A stretch of DNA of 64,000 nucleotides from Aquihabitans sp. G128 (lineage in GTDB: Bacteria > Actinomycetota > Acidimicrobiia > Acidimicrobiales > Iamiaceae). The translations under genes were made by a program, and so were the position numbers. A model generated the notes under the pieces. The model had not been told where the DNA came from. It did no database searches and saw only the letters and a program-made list of their open reading frames with translations. Each line of letters opens with the position of its first letter. Position 1 is the first letter of the stretch. The stretch covers positions 310,001 to 374,000 of the forward strand of contig NZ_CP077604.1 of NCBI RefSeq assembly GCF_019048865.1, given 5' to 3'. Positions 48,793-61,527 of this stretch are shown one piece after another.

Positions 48793-50589
48793 ATGTCCGA
48801 CTACACGCCGCCGCTCAAAGACATCAAGTTCCTCCTGGACCACATCACGCCCATCGAGGAGCTGGCCAAGCTCGAGGCCTACCAGGCCATCGACGCCGAG
48901 TCGGTCGAGGGCGTCATCGAGGAGTTCGGGCGCCTGATGTCGGACGTCTGGGCCCCCACCAACGCCGTGGGCGACGCCGAGGGCAGCCACGTCGAGGGCG
49001 ACGAGGTCATCACCGCCACCGGCTTCAAGGAGGCCTACGCGGCCTACGCCGAGGCCGGCTGGGGCGCCGTGCCCTTCGACGAGGCCTACGGCGGCGGCGG
49101 CTTCCCGTGGCTGGTGGGCATCGTGCTCCAGGAGCTGCTCAACAGCGCCAACATGGCCCTCGCCATGGCGCCGCTGCTCACCCAGGGCGCCATCGACGCC
49201 ATCCTCCACCACGGCAGCGAGGAGCAGAAGGAGAAGTACCTGCTCAAGATGGTGTCCGGCGAGTGGACCGGGTCCATGAACCTCACCGAGCCCGATGCCG
49301 GCTCCGACGTCGGCGCCCTGCGCACCAAGGCCGTCAAGCAGGACGACGGCAGCTACAAGATCACCGGCCAGAAGATCTTCATCACCTTCGGCGAGCACTC
49401 GTTCACGCCGAACATCGTGCACCTCGTCCTGGCCCGCACGCCCGACGCGCCCGCCGGGACCAAGGGCATCTCGTGCTTCATCGTCCCGAAGTTCCTGGTG
49501 GGCGACGACGGGTCGCTGGGCGAGCGCAACGACGTCCACATCGTCTCGGTCGAGCACAAGATGGGCATCAAGGGCAGCCCCACCTGCGTGCTGGCCTACG
49601 GCGACAACTCCGACGGCGCCACCGGCTACCTCATCGGCGAGGAGAACGCCGGCATGCGGTACATGTTCACGATGATGAACAACGCCCGCCTCGGCGTCGG
49701 CGTCGAGGGCCTCGGCCTGGCCCAGCGGGCCTACGAGCACGCCCTCGCCTACACCCGTGAGCGCAAGCAGGGCTTCGCCCCCGGCGCCGCACGCGGCGAG
49801 AAGTCGTTCATCATCGAGCACCCGGACGTGCGCCGGCAGCTGCTGACCATGAAGGCCTACACCGAGTCCATGCGGCTCCTGGCCTACAAGGTCGCCGAGC
49901 AGATCGACGTGGCCCGCCACGGCGCCGACGAGCACGTGCGCACCGCCGCCCAGGAGATGGTCGACCTGCTCATCCCGCTCACCAAGAGCTACTGCACCGA
50001 CGTCGCCGAGACGGTCACCTCCATCGGCATCTCGCTGCACGGCGGCATGGGCTTCATCGAGGAGACCGGCGCGGCCCAGTTCTACCGGGACTGCAAGATC
50101 ACCCAGATCTACGAGGGCACCAACGGCATCCAGGCCATGGACCTCGTCGGCCGCAAGCTGCCCATGCGCGCCGGCGGCGTCCACCAGGACCAGATCAGCC
50201 GCATGAAGGCCACCGTCGAGGAGCTGGCCGGGGCCAGCGACGAGCTCGCCGTCATCCACCACGAGCTGGTGGCCGCCGTCGAGTCGCTCGAGGAGGCGGC
50301 CAACTGGCTGCTGGCCGAGGGCCTCGCCGATCCGGTCCAGGCCCTCTCGGCCGCCTCGCCGTTCCAGCGCCTCTACGCCACCACGGTGGCCGGCTGGCTC
50401 ATGGCCGTGCAGGCCCTGGTCGCCAAGCGCCAGGTCGACGCCGGTGCGGCCGACGCCGACGTGGCGGCGGTGAAGCTGGTGACCGCCCGCTTCTTCGCCG
50501 AGCACCTGCTCCCGCAGGTCCACGGCCTGGTGGCCCCCGTGAAGGCCGGCAAGGGCGACCTCTTCGCCCTCACCGCCGACCAGTTCTGA
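48793..50589 (+). CDS. Acyl-CoA dehydrogenase (large FadE/DmdC-like)
   Basis: The 598-aa flavoprotein oxidises an acyl-CoA to the 2-enoyl-CoA. The N-terminal extension YTPPLKDIKFLLDHI is that of the larger FadE5/DmdC-like group. The middle has GEWTGSMNLTEPDAGSD, ITGQKIFIT and GSPTCVL, the C-terminal FAD domain has HGGMGFIEETG and QIYEGTNGIQAMDLVGRKL, and an extra C-terminal domain follows. Candidate catalytic Glu is in YEGTNG. TAGCGT (48780-48785) ends 7 nt before the ATG. An operator-like palindrome sits upstream. Confidence 0.93.
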   Translation: MSDYTPPLKDIKFLLDHITPIEELAKLEAYQAIDAESVEGVIEEFGRLMSDVWAPTNAVGDAEGSHVEGDEVITATGFKEAYAAYAEAGWGAVPFDEAYGGGGFPWLVGIVLQELLNSANMALAMAPLLTQGAIDAILHHGSEEQKEKYLLKMVSGEWTGSMNLTEPDAGSDVGALRTKAVKQDDGSYKITGQKIFITFGEHSFTPNIVHLVLARTPDAPAGTKGISCFIVPKFLVGDDGSLGERNDVHIVSVEHKMGIKGSPTCVLAYGDNSDGATGYLIGEENAGMRYMFTMMNNARLGVGVEGLGLAQRAYEHALAYTRERKQGFAPGAARGEKSFIIEHPDVRRQLLTMKAYTESMRLLAYKVAEQIDVARHGADEHVRTAAQEMVDLLIPLTKSYCTDVAETVTSIGISLHGGMGFIEETGAAQFYRDCKITQIYEGTNGIQAMDLVGRKLPMRAGGVHQDQISRMKATVEELAGASDELAVIHHELVAAVESLEEAANWLLAEGLADPVQALSAASPFQRLYATTVAGWLMAVQALVAKRQVDAGAADADVAAVKLVTARFFAEHLLPQVHGLVAPVKAGKGDLFALTADQF

Positions 50590-50594
50590 GCCGA

Positions 50595-50628
50595 CGGTCC
50601 GCCCCTGCCCTCGGGTGGGGGCGGGCCG
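50595..50628. terminator. Bidirectional stem-loop between convergent genes
   Basis: CGGTCCGCCCCTGCCC and GGGTGGGGGCGGGCCG pair over 16 bp (three G-U wobbles) around a 2-nt TC tip, just after the acyl-CoA dehydrogenase stop and 4 nt before the stop of the convergent membrane gene. No T-tract follows, as is common in actinobacterial terminators. Confidence 0.75.
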
Positions 50629-50631
50629 CCC

Positions 50632-55081
<4,450 letters not shown>

Positions 55082-55110
55082 CCGGTACGGCCAGGCGGCG
55101 CGGCTCGCCC

Positions 55111-55818
55111 TCAGATCGGGCTGGAGAGCACGTACCGGCTGGTGGGGGCGACGTCGAGGACGGCGTCGTCGCCGCTGAAGCGGGCCACGCTGGCCATCAT
55201 CCCGGCCATGCGCTCGGCCAGCACCTCATCGCTCCCGCCCGTGTCGAAGAAGACGTGGAAGTCGGTCATGGCGGCAGCGGGGAACAGCTCCTCGACGATG
55301 CCGTCGATCTCCGGCGCGTCGGCGGTCACGGCGCGGACCACCACGTTCTGCACGTAGCCGAAGGTGCTCTGCGTGCTGATGGCGACGGCGGTGTGGGACC
55401 CCTGCCAGCGCTCGAGCCACTGGGTGCGGTCGAGGCCGGGGTGGCGACGGAGGAAGGCCAGGTTGGCCAGGCCCTCCGTGCGGGACCCGGGTGGGGTCGG
55501 CGGGGCCACCAGGGGCACCGACTCGGTGACGAGGTAGCCGGCCAGCCGGGCGCTGGCAGCACCGAGGGCCGCCTCCACGGCGGCGCGAGCGTCGCCCGTG
55601 GCGGTGTGCAGCCACACCGAGACCACGGCCTCGATGGGTGCGTCGAACGTCGACATCCGGATGGCGGCGGCGGCCACCGCGTCGTCGGTGACGTTCACCT
55701 GGACGCCCAGGGCCCCGGCGCGAGCGAGCGCGTCGGCCACGGGCCCCCGGAGCCGAGCGGACCAGCCCTCGGCGTCGAGGTCGGACGGTCGCCACAGCAG
55801 GTAGGCCAGCTTCTCCAT
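55111..55818 (-). CDS. EthD-like stress/dimeric alpha-beta barrel protein
   Basis: The 235-aa protein seems to hold two ferredoxin-like dimeric alpha-beta domains: KLAYLLWRPSDLDAEGWSARL at the start and NLAFLRRHPGLDRTQWLERWQGSHTAVA from about residue 115, each with the W-x-(5-7)-H spacing found in EthD proteins. EthD-type proteins accompany monooxygenases, but their chemistry is poorly known. TACGTT on the minus strand (55827-55832) ends 8 nt before the ATG. It is divergent from a phosphotransferase gene. Confidence 0.75.
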   Translation of the reverse strand: MEKLAYLLWRPSDLDAEGWSARLRGPVADALARAGALGVQVNVTDDAVAAAAIRMSTFDAPIEAVVSVWLHTATGDARAAVEAALGAASARLAGYLVTESVPLVAPPTPPGSRTEGLANLAFLRRHPGLDRTQWLERWQGSHTAVAISTQSTFGYVQNVVVRAVTADAPEIDGIVEELFPAAAMTDFHVFFDTGGSDEVLAERMAGMMASVARFSGDDAVLDVAPTSRYVLSSPI

Positions 55819-55986
55819 GGCGGGGAAACGTAGCCACCCCCGTCCGGATGCCTCGGGTGTGCGGCGCCGGGGTTCCCCTCATCTCGGCGTCGGCGGTGCC
55901 GATGGTGACCTCTTGTCCGACGCAACGCGGGACCCCAGGGCGCGCCTCGCGCCGCGCATGGCGACGGGCCTCGGGCGGGGCGCGCC

Positions 55987-56947
55987 ATGCGGGCGCTGGC
56001 CGAGGCCGGCATCGCCCCGACCGGGCTCACGCGCGTCCAGCGTCACCAACGAGGTGTGGCTCACCGACCAGTACGTGGTCCGGGTCAACCGCGACGCCAG
56101 CCTCCGGCTGCACCGCGAAGCCGTGCTCTCCCAGGTCCTGCCCCCCGAGGTCGGCTACCCGGCGCTCATCCAGCACGGCGGCGAGGTCGGCAGCGACTGG
56201 CTGGTCCTGGAACGGGTGCCGGGCCAGCCGCTGAGCCGGTGGTGGCCGACGATGTCCGAGGCCGCCCGGCGCGACGCAGTGCGCCAGCTGGCGGCCCGGC
56301 TGAAGGTGGTGCACCGCCTGCCCTGCCCCCGCTTGGACGGTTTGGCGGACCTGCCCCAGCTCCTGGACCCGGCGCCGACCGGTGACCTCGCCATCGCCCG
56401 CCTGCTCGATGCGCTCGACCTGGTGTCGCAGCTGCCCAACGTCGACCCGGGGATCATGCAGGAGGTGGCCGCCCACGCCGTGGCCAACGCCGACGCGCTC
56501 GACCCCTTCGACGCCCACACGATCGTCCACGGCGACCTCTCGTTCGAGAACGTGCTGTGGGACGGCGAGCGGGTGACGGCGCTGCTCGACTTCGAGTACG
56601 CCCGGCCGGGGCCGCCCGACCTCGACCTCGACGTGCTGCTGCGCTTCGTCGCCCTGCCCTACCTCCACGTCGCCCCGGACTACGAGGCCCAGACCAAGGC
56701 GGAGGACTACGTCGACATCCCGTGGTGGCTGGCCGAGGACTACCCGGAGCTCTTCGCCCACCCCCGCCAGTTCGACCGGGTCCGCCTGTACTCGCTGGCG
56801 TGGGACGTGCGGGAGCTGCTCGCCTTCCCGCCGTCGGAGCCGTTCCGCGACCTGCACCGCCACCACCCGTACCGCCGCCTGGTCCACGTGCTCCGCGGCA
56901 CCAGCTACCTCGATCGCCTCAACGGCGGCGTCTCGCTCGACTACTAG
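55987..56947 (+). CDS. Phosphotransferase family protein, frameshift near the start
   Basis: From ATG 55987 the frame encodes RALAEAGIAPTGLTRV, then breaks near 56038 (ACGCGCGTCCAGCGTC). Dropping one C continues SVTNEVWLTDQYVVRVNRD, giving 319 aa. Downstream, IVHGDLSFENVLWDGERV is the catalytic loop and LLDFEYARPGPPDLDLD the metal-binding Asp, as in the APH/choline-kinase family. It is similar in class to the gene at the left edge but not a duplicate. Substrate unknown; a role in small-molecule phosphorylation is likely. The upstream in-frame context offers no better start. Confidence 0.8.
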
Positions 56948-57805
56948 CTAGCGGTAGACCCCGACGACCTGGTCGGACAGGCGGGGCCAGACGTCGAGCG
57001 CCCACGGGCCGAAGCCCTTGTCGGTGAGCACCACCAGGGCACGATCGATGGCGGGGTCGACCCAGAGGAACGTGCCGGCCCCGCCGAAGTGGCCGAAGGT
57101 GGCCGGGCTGTTGGTCGCGCCGGTCCAGTGCGGGGCCTTGTGGTCCCGCAGCTCGAAGCCGAGGCCCCAGTCGTTGGGGTGCTGGGGGCCGACGCCCGGG
57201 AGCGCGCCGGCCAGGCCGGGGAACTGCACCGTCGTGGCCTCGGCGAGGGTGGCCGCCGCCACCAGGGTCGGCCGCAGCAGCTCGGCGGCGAAGGCGGACA
57301 GGTCGGCCACCGTCGACCACGCGCCGTGGGCCAGGGAGCCGTCGCGCAGGTCCGTGGCCGCCAGGCCGAGCGGCTCGAAGACGGCGGCGGCCACGTACTC
57401 GGCGGCGGGCATGGCGGCCCGCTCGGCCAGGTGGTCGCCGAGGGCGTCGAAGCCGGTGTTGGAGTAGATGCGCGTGCGGCCGGGACGCGAGAGCGGCGGC
57501 GTGTCGAAGCCGTAGCCGCCGGCGTGGGCCAGGAGGTGGCGGACGGTGCCGCCCTCGGGCCCGGCCGGCTCGTCGAGGTCGAGCGTCCCCTCCTCGACCG
57601 CGACCAGGCAGGCGTAGGCGGTGAAGAGCTTGGTGACCGAGGCCAGGCGGAACGCCTGGCGGGCGTCGCCGACGGTGGCGAGCGATCCCGTCGGCCCGAC
57701 CACCCCGGCCGCGAGGTCGGCGACGCCCCAGGACCCGGTGGACCAGAGGGCGTCGGCCAGGCGGGCGTCCTCGGAGGTGGGGTCGAGGGCGCTCGGCTCA
57801 GGCAC
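56948..57805 (-). CDS. Serine hydrolase of the class C beta-lactamase family
   Basis: The 285-aa protein has the SxxK motif SVTK (56-59), the YxN motif YSN (114-116) and FGHFGGAG in the place of KTG (HxG type), as in esterase-like members of the beta-lactamase/D-alanyl carboxypeptidase family. It has no clear signal peptide, so it may be cytoplasmic. GTG 57805 overlaps the phytanoyl-CoA dioxygenase stop (57798) by 8 nt, so they are probably co-translated. Substrate unknown; esterase activity is more likely than beta-lactam hydrolysis. Confidence 0.88.
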   Translation of the reverse strand: MPEPSALDPTSEDARLADALWSTGSWGVADLAAGVVGPTGSLATVGDARQAFRLASVTKLFTAYACLVAVEEGTLDLDEPAGPEGGTVRHLLAHAGGYGFDTPPLSRPGRTRIYSNTGFDALGDHLAERAAMPAAEYVAAAVFEPLGLAATDLRDGSLAHGAWSTVADLSAFAAELLRPTLVAAATLAEATTVQFPGLAGALPGVGPQHPNDWGLGFELRDHKAPHWTGATNSPATFGHFGGAGTFLWVDPAIDRALVVLTDKGFGPWALDVWPRLSDQVVGVYR

Positions 57806-58631
57806 CGTCCCACACCATCCCGCGACCGGCCGGGGCCGCACCCGGGGCGGGGCCGAGGACCACGTCGGCGGGCGGCTTCCGGTCGATGTGGCCGATGAGC
57901 CCGTTGTAGACGCCGTAGCCGCAGAGCTCGCGCAGGCGGGGGCCGAAGGACCGGGCCGCCTCGACGGGCACGCCGAGCTGCTGGTTCTCCTGCTGGCGCA
58001 CCCAGCCGGCGCAGTAGTTCATGGCCAGCCCGACCCGACGAGCGTCGGTGTGGTTCGACCCACCGCCGTGCCAGAGGCTGCCGTGCCAGACGAGCACGCT
58101 GCCGCGCCGCATCTCGGCGGGGACGGAGTCGTAGGCCTGGCCGTAGGTGGGGGAGGCCTCAGCCCGGTGCGAGCCCGGGATGATGCGGGTGGCGCCGTTG
58201 GCCTCCGTGAAGTCGGTGAGGGCCCACATGGTGTTGCAGACCGTGGCCACGTGGGGCTTGTCGATGGGCATCATCTGGTCGTCGGCGTGGATGGGCTGGG
58301 GCACCTCGCCGGGGCCGATGGCGATGGACGACAGCGACGAGACCAGGCAGCCCGGGTCGAGGACGCCCTCCACGATCGGCAGGACCGCGGGGTGCACCGG
58401 CACCTGCTCGAACGGCGACCCGTGGGCGAGGAGGTTGTAGATCCGGACGGTGCTGGTGCCCTCGAACGCGTTGCGGGCGGGGCGGACCGCCAGGTCGTGC
58501 TCCAAGCGGTCGAGGGCCTCGGTCAGCGCATCCAGCAGGTCCGGCTCGATGGCGTCGGGGACGATGGCGTAGCCGTCGGTGCGGATGCGCTCCAGGTGGT
58601 CCGACGGGTCTCGATCGCTCACGTCGCGCAT
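57798..58631 (-). CDS. Phytanoyl-CoA dioxygenase family protein (PhyH)
   Basis: The 277-aa protein is an Fe(II)/2-oxoglutarate oxygenase: HADDQ holds the first His and Asp iron ligands, GGGSNHT the distal His, and the start DGYAIVPDAIEPDLL is typical of PhyH. Members hydroxylate varied lipids or natural products. Start ATG 58631 lies 14 bp from the divergent GTG of the alkyltransferase-like gene, so promoters must overlap the neighbouring coding sequence. The gene overlaps the following serine hydrolase gene by 8 nt. Confidence 0.87.
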   Translation of the reverse strand: MRDVSDRDPSDHLERIRTDGYAIVPDAIEPDLLDALTEALDRLEHDLAVRPARNAFEGTSTVRIYNLLAHGSPFEQVPVHPAVLPIVEGVLDPGCLVSSLSSIAIGPGEVPQPIHADDQMMPIDKPHVATVCNTMWALTDFTEANGATRIIPGSHRAEASPTYGQAYDSVPAEMRRGSVLVWHGSLWHGGGSNHTDARRVGLAMNYCAGWVRQQENQQLGVPVEAARSFGPRLRELCGYGVYNGLIGHIDRKPPADVVLGPAPGAAPAGRGMVWDGA

Positions 58632-58645
58632 GGTAGGCCGGGCCC

Positions 58646-58939
58646 GTGGCACCCGACCGTGAGCCGACCTTCGACGAAGCCGCCACCGCCGTGCTGCTCG
58701 CCCTCCAGCCGGGTGAGGTCGTCACCTACGGCGAGGTCGCCGCCGAGGCGGGGTTCCCCGGCGCGGCCCGAGCCGTGGGTCGCCTGCTCTCCACCGGCGA
58801 GGGCGACCTGCCCTGGTGGCGGGTCGTGAATGCGTCGGGACGGCTGGTGCCGGGCCACGAGGTCGAGCACGAGCGCCGGCTGGTGGCCGAGGGCGTGGCC
58901 GTCACCGACGGGCGCATCCGCATGGGCCGCCGCCGCTGA
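58646..58939 (+). CDS. Alkyltransferase-like DNA-repair protein (ATL), Cys replaced by Trp
   Basis: The 97-aa protein matches the DNA-binding domain of O6-methylguanine-DNA methyltransferase. The active-site PCHR is PWWR (56-59) here, so the acceptor Cys is Trp. ATL proteins bind O6-alkylguanine without repair and recruit nucleotide excision repair. GEVVTYGEVAAEAGFPGAARAVG is the helix-turn-helix and Arg-finger region. The GTG start is the only option, 14 bp from the divergent gene. It is followed by an SGNH-like gene. Confidence 0.87.
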   Translation: MAPDREPTFDEAATAVLLALQPGEVVTYGEVAAEAGFPGAARAVGRLLSTGEGDLPWWRVVNASGRLVPGHEVEHERRLVAEGVAVTDGRIRMGRRR

Positions 58940-58977
58940 CGGGGCCTCCACCCGTCGGGGCCTGCCAAGATCGGCCG

Positions 58978-59571
58978 ATGGCACGGGGACGGTGGTGGCT
59001 GGTGGGGGCGCTGGGCGTGGTGCTCGCGGTCCTCGTGGTGGTGCTGGCGGTCCGGCTGCGCGACGACGGCGGCGACACCCGCTCGGGCGTCTTCGTGATC
59101 GGCGACTCGATCACGGTGATGGCGGGCGGCCAGGACCTCGGCCCGGACGGCTGGCAGGTCGACGCCCGCTCGGGGCGGACCACCCCCGAGGGCATCGAGG
59201 TGGCCGCCGGCCAGGACCTGGCCGACCGCTCGGTGGTGATCGTGGCCCTCGGCACCAACGACCACACCGACGACGCCGCGACCTACGGCCGGAAGGTCGA
59301 CGCCATGCTCCGCGCGATCGGTCCCGGGCCCTTGGTGGTCTGGGTCAACGTCGACGCCCACACGCCGGAGCTGGCCGACGCCGCCCGGGGCGTCAACGTC
59401 GCCCTCGCCGCGGCGGCGCTGCGCCACCCCAACCTGCGCGTGGCGGACTGGGACACCTACGTCGGTGGCCTCGGGCCGGTCGACGGGCTGCGCGCCGGCG
59501 ACGGCATCCACTACGGCACCAAGGGCTCCGAGCTGCGGCGGGAGTGGACGGTCGGGCTCGTCGCCTCCTGA
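58978..59571 (+). CDS. Membrane-anchored SGNH/GDSL-like hydrolase
   Basis: The 197-aa protein has one N-terminal transmembrane segment (LVGALGVVLAVLVVVLAV) and then FVIGDSITVMA, the GDS block I with candidate nucleophile Ser, VALGTNDH as the N block, and DGIHYGTKG containing the Asp-x-x-His pair, giving the complete set for an SGNH hydrolase. It would act outside the membrane on an ester such as an acetylated polymer. ATG 58978 begins right before the membrane segment. It lies between the ATL and gpx genes. Confidence 0.88.
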   Translation: MARGRWWLVGALGVVLAVLVVVLAVRLRDDGGDTRSGVFVIGDSITVMAGGQDLGPDGWQVDARSGRTTPEGIEVAAGQDLADRSVVIVALGTNDHTDDAATYGRKVDAMLRAIGPGPLVVWVNVDAHTPELADAARGVNVALAAAALRHPNLRVADWDTYVGGLGPVDGLRAGDGIHYGTKGSELRREWTVGLVAS

Positions 59572-59598
59572 TGCACGGGGGTCGGTAGCGTGCCGGCC

Positions 59599-60087
59599 AT
59601 GAGCATCTACGACCACCCGGTGCAGGCCCTCGGCGGCGGCGACGCCGACCTCCACGACCACGAGGGCAAGGTCGCCCTCGTCGTCAACGTCGCCTCCAAG
59701 TGCGGCCTCACCCCGCAGTACGAGGGCCTCGAGCGGCTCCAGGAGACCTACGGCGCCAGGGGCTTCACCGTCCTCGGCTTCCCGTGCAACCAGTTCGGCG
59801 CCCAGGAGCCGGGGTCCAGCGAGGAGATCGCCACCTTCTGCTCCACCACCTACGGCGTGTCGTTCCCGATGTTCGAGAAGGTCGACGTCAACGGCGACGA
59901 CCGCGACGGCCTCTACGCCGAGCTGACCGAGGTGGCCGACGCCGAGGGCACCGCCGGCGACATCCAGTGGAACTTCGAGAAGTTCCTCGTGGCGCCGGGC
60001 GGCGAGGTCGTGGCCCGCTTCCGCCCGATGACCGACCCCGAGGCCCCCGAGGTCACCGCCCTCATCGAGGCCAACCTCCCCGGCTGA
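59599..60087 (+). CDS. Glutathione peroxidase-family protein (Cys type)
   Basis: The 162-aa protein has NVASKCGLTPQY with peroxidatic Cys35 in the selenocysteine position, FPCNQFGAQEPG with Gln, and WNFEKFLV with Trp, the complete triad. A second Cys in GFPCNQF could serve as resolving Cys, so it probably uses thioredoxin rather than glutathione. TAGCGT (59586-59591) ends 7 nt before the ATG. It lies between the SGNH gene and the DEAD-box leader. Confidence 0.92.
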   Translation: MSIYDHPVQALGGGDADLHDHEGKVALVVNVASKCGLTPQYEGLERLQETYGARGFTVLGFPCNQFGAQEPGSSEEIATFCSTTYGVSFPMFEKVDVNGDDRDGLYAELTEVADAEGTAGDIQWNFEKFLVAPGGEVVARFRPMTDPEAPEVTALIEANLPG

Positions 60088-60268
60088 GGGCCCTCGCACG
60101 GTTCGCGGTTCGCGGGACCGCCCGCCCTATCCTTGGCGCAGCGGGTCGGCAGCCCAGCGCCTCACACCGGGCGGTCCCGCGGGTCACCTCATCACGCGTT
60201 CGTCTCACCAACCTGACACGAGAGCCGGAGGACGACCCTCCCCATCAGGTAGACGATCCGGAGTTCAC
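60088..60268 (+). promoter_or_regulatory. Promoter and long leader of the DEAD-box helicase gene
   Basis: TATCCT (60126-60131) is a good -10, giving a leader of about 130 nt before the GTG at 60269. The leader includes a small GGAGG/CCTCC stem near 60227-60241 and the only purine-rich start context (ATCCGGAGTTCAC) in its last 15 nt. Long leaders are typical of cold-shock DEAD-box helicase genes, but no named element is recognisable. Confidence 0.55.
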
Positions 60269-61432
60269 GTGCCCACCACCTTCGACGCCCTCGGCGTCGC
60301 CCCCGACCTGTCCGGCGCCCTCGCGGCCAAGGGCATCACCTCGGCCTTCGCCATCCAGGAGCTCACCATCGCCGACGCCCTCGCCGGGCGCGACGTGTGC
60401 GGCAAGGCCAAGACGGGCTCGGGCAAGACCCTGGCCTTCGGCCTGCCGGTCCTGCAGCTGGTCAAGCCGGCCGAAGCCGGCCGGCCCCGTGCCATCATCC
60501 TCGTCCCCACCCGCGAGCTGGCCACCCAGGTGAGCGAGGAGCTGGCGCCCATCGGGGCCGTGCGCGACCTCACCGTCGCCGCCATCTACGGCGGCGCCGA
60601 CATCGAGAAGCAGATCAAGAAGATCAAGTCCGGCGTCGAGGTCATCGCCGCCACGCCCGGTCGCATGATCGACCTCATCGAGCGCAAGGAACTGGACCTC
60701 ACCGACGTCGGCATCGTGGTGCTCGACGAGGCCGACCGCATGGCCGACATGGGATTCATGCCCCAGGTCGAGTGGATCCTGCGCCACATCCCGGGCGAGC
60801 ACCAGACCCTGCTGTTCTCCGCCACCCTCGACGGCGTGGTGCAGGTGCTCATCGACCGCTACCAGCGCGACCCCGTCCGCCACGAGGTCGAGTCCGAGGG
60901 CGTCACGGTCGCCTCCATGACCCAGCGCTTCCTGCGGGTCCACCAGATGGACAAGATGAAGGTGGCCGCCGCCATCTCCCGCAGCGGCACCCGCACGCTG
61001 ATGTTCACCCGGACCAAGCGCATGGCCGACAAGCTGGTCGAGCAGCTCGAGGGCGAGGGCGTCAACGCCGCCGCCATCCACGGCGACCTGCGCCAGAGCC
61101 ACCGGGAGAAGTCCCTGGCCGACTTCACCGCCGGCAAGCTCGACGTGCTCGTGGCCACCGACGTCGCCGCCCGCGGCATCCACGTCGACGACATCGACGT
61201 CGTCATCCACTACGACCCGCCGGAGGACCACAAGGCGTACCTGCACCGCTCGGGCCGCACCGCCCGCGCCGGCCAGGGCGGCCTGGTGGTCACCCTGCTG
61301 CTGTGGGACCAGGAGCTCGAGGTCCGCCGGCTCCAGAAGCGCCTCGGCGTCGACCAGCCCATGCACGAGGTCTTCTCCAACAACAAGGTCCTGGCCGACC
61401 TCACCAGCTGGAACCCCGACGACGGCCTCTGA
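60269..61432 (+). CDS. DEAD-box ATP-dependent RNA helicase
   Basis: The 387-aa protein has the helicase core with few extensions: Q-like motif FAIQELTIADALAG, Walker A AKTGSGKT, PTRELA, TPGR, DEAD (VVLDEADRM), SAT, HGDLRQ and HRSGRTARAG. It belongs to the RhlE-like group and would remodel RNA in ribosome assembly or decay. It lacks the long basic C-terminal tail of many actinobacterial relatives. GTG start 60269 after a long leader. Followed by a 20-bp inverted repeat. Confidence 0.92.
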   Translation: MPTTFDALGVAPDLSGALAAKGITSAFAIQELTIADALAGRDVCGKAKTGSGKTLAFGLPVLQLVKPAEAGRPRAIILVPTRELATQVSEELAPIGAVRDLTVAAIYGGADIEKQIKKIKSGVEVIAATPGRMIDLIERKELDLTDVGIVVLDEADRMADMGFMPQVEWILRHIPGEHQTLLFSATLDGVVQVLIDRYQRDPVRHEVESEGVTVASMTQRFLRVHQMDKMKVAAAISRSGTRTLMFTRTKRMADKLVEQLEGEGVNAAAIHGDLRQSHREKSLADFTAGKLDVLVATDVAARGIHVDDIDVVIHYDPPEDHKAYLHRSGRTARAGQGGLVVTLLLWDQELEVRRLQKRLGVDQPMHEVFSNNKVLADLTSWNPDDGL

Positions 61433-61460
61433 GCCCGGACCTCCTGTCACCGTCGAGCCA

Positions 61461-61511
61461 CGAACTTGTCGCAGTTGTCGGCGCATGAGGTCGACAACTG
61501 CGACGAGTTCG
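61461..61511. repeat. 20-bp inverted repeat downstream of the helicase gene
   Basis: Arms CGAACTTGTCGCAGTTGTCG (61461-61480) and CGACAACTGCGACGAGTTCG (61492-61511) are complementary over 20 bp with one G-U pair, around an 11-nt loop. No T-run follows. It lies 28 nt after the helicase stop and 17 nt before the methylase start, so it could be a terminator or an attenuator. The AT-rich stem is unlike ordinary actinobacterial terminators, so a repeat family or binding site is also possible. Confidence 0.85.
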
Positions 61512-61527
61512 AGGCCGTGAGCGCGCG

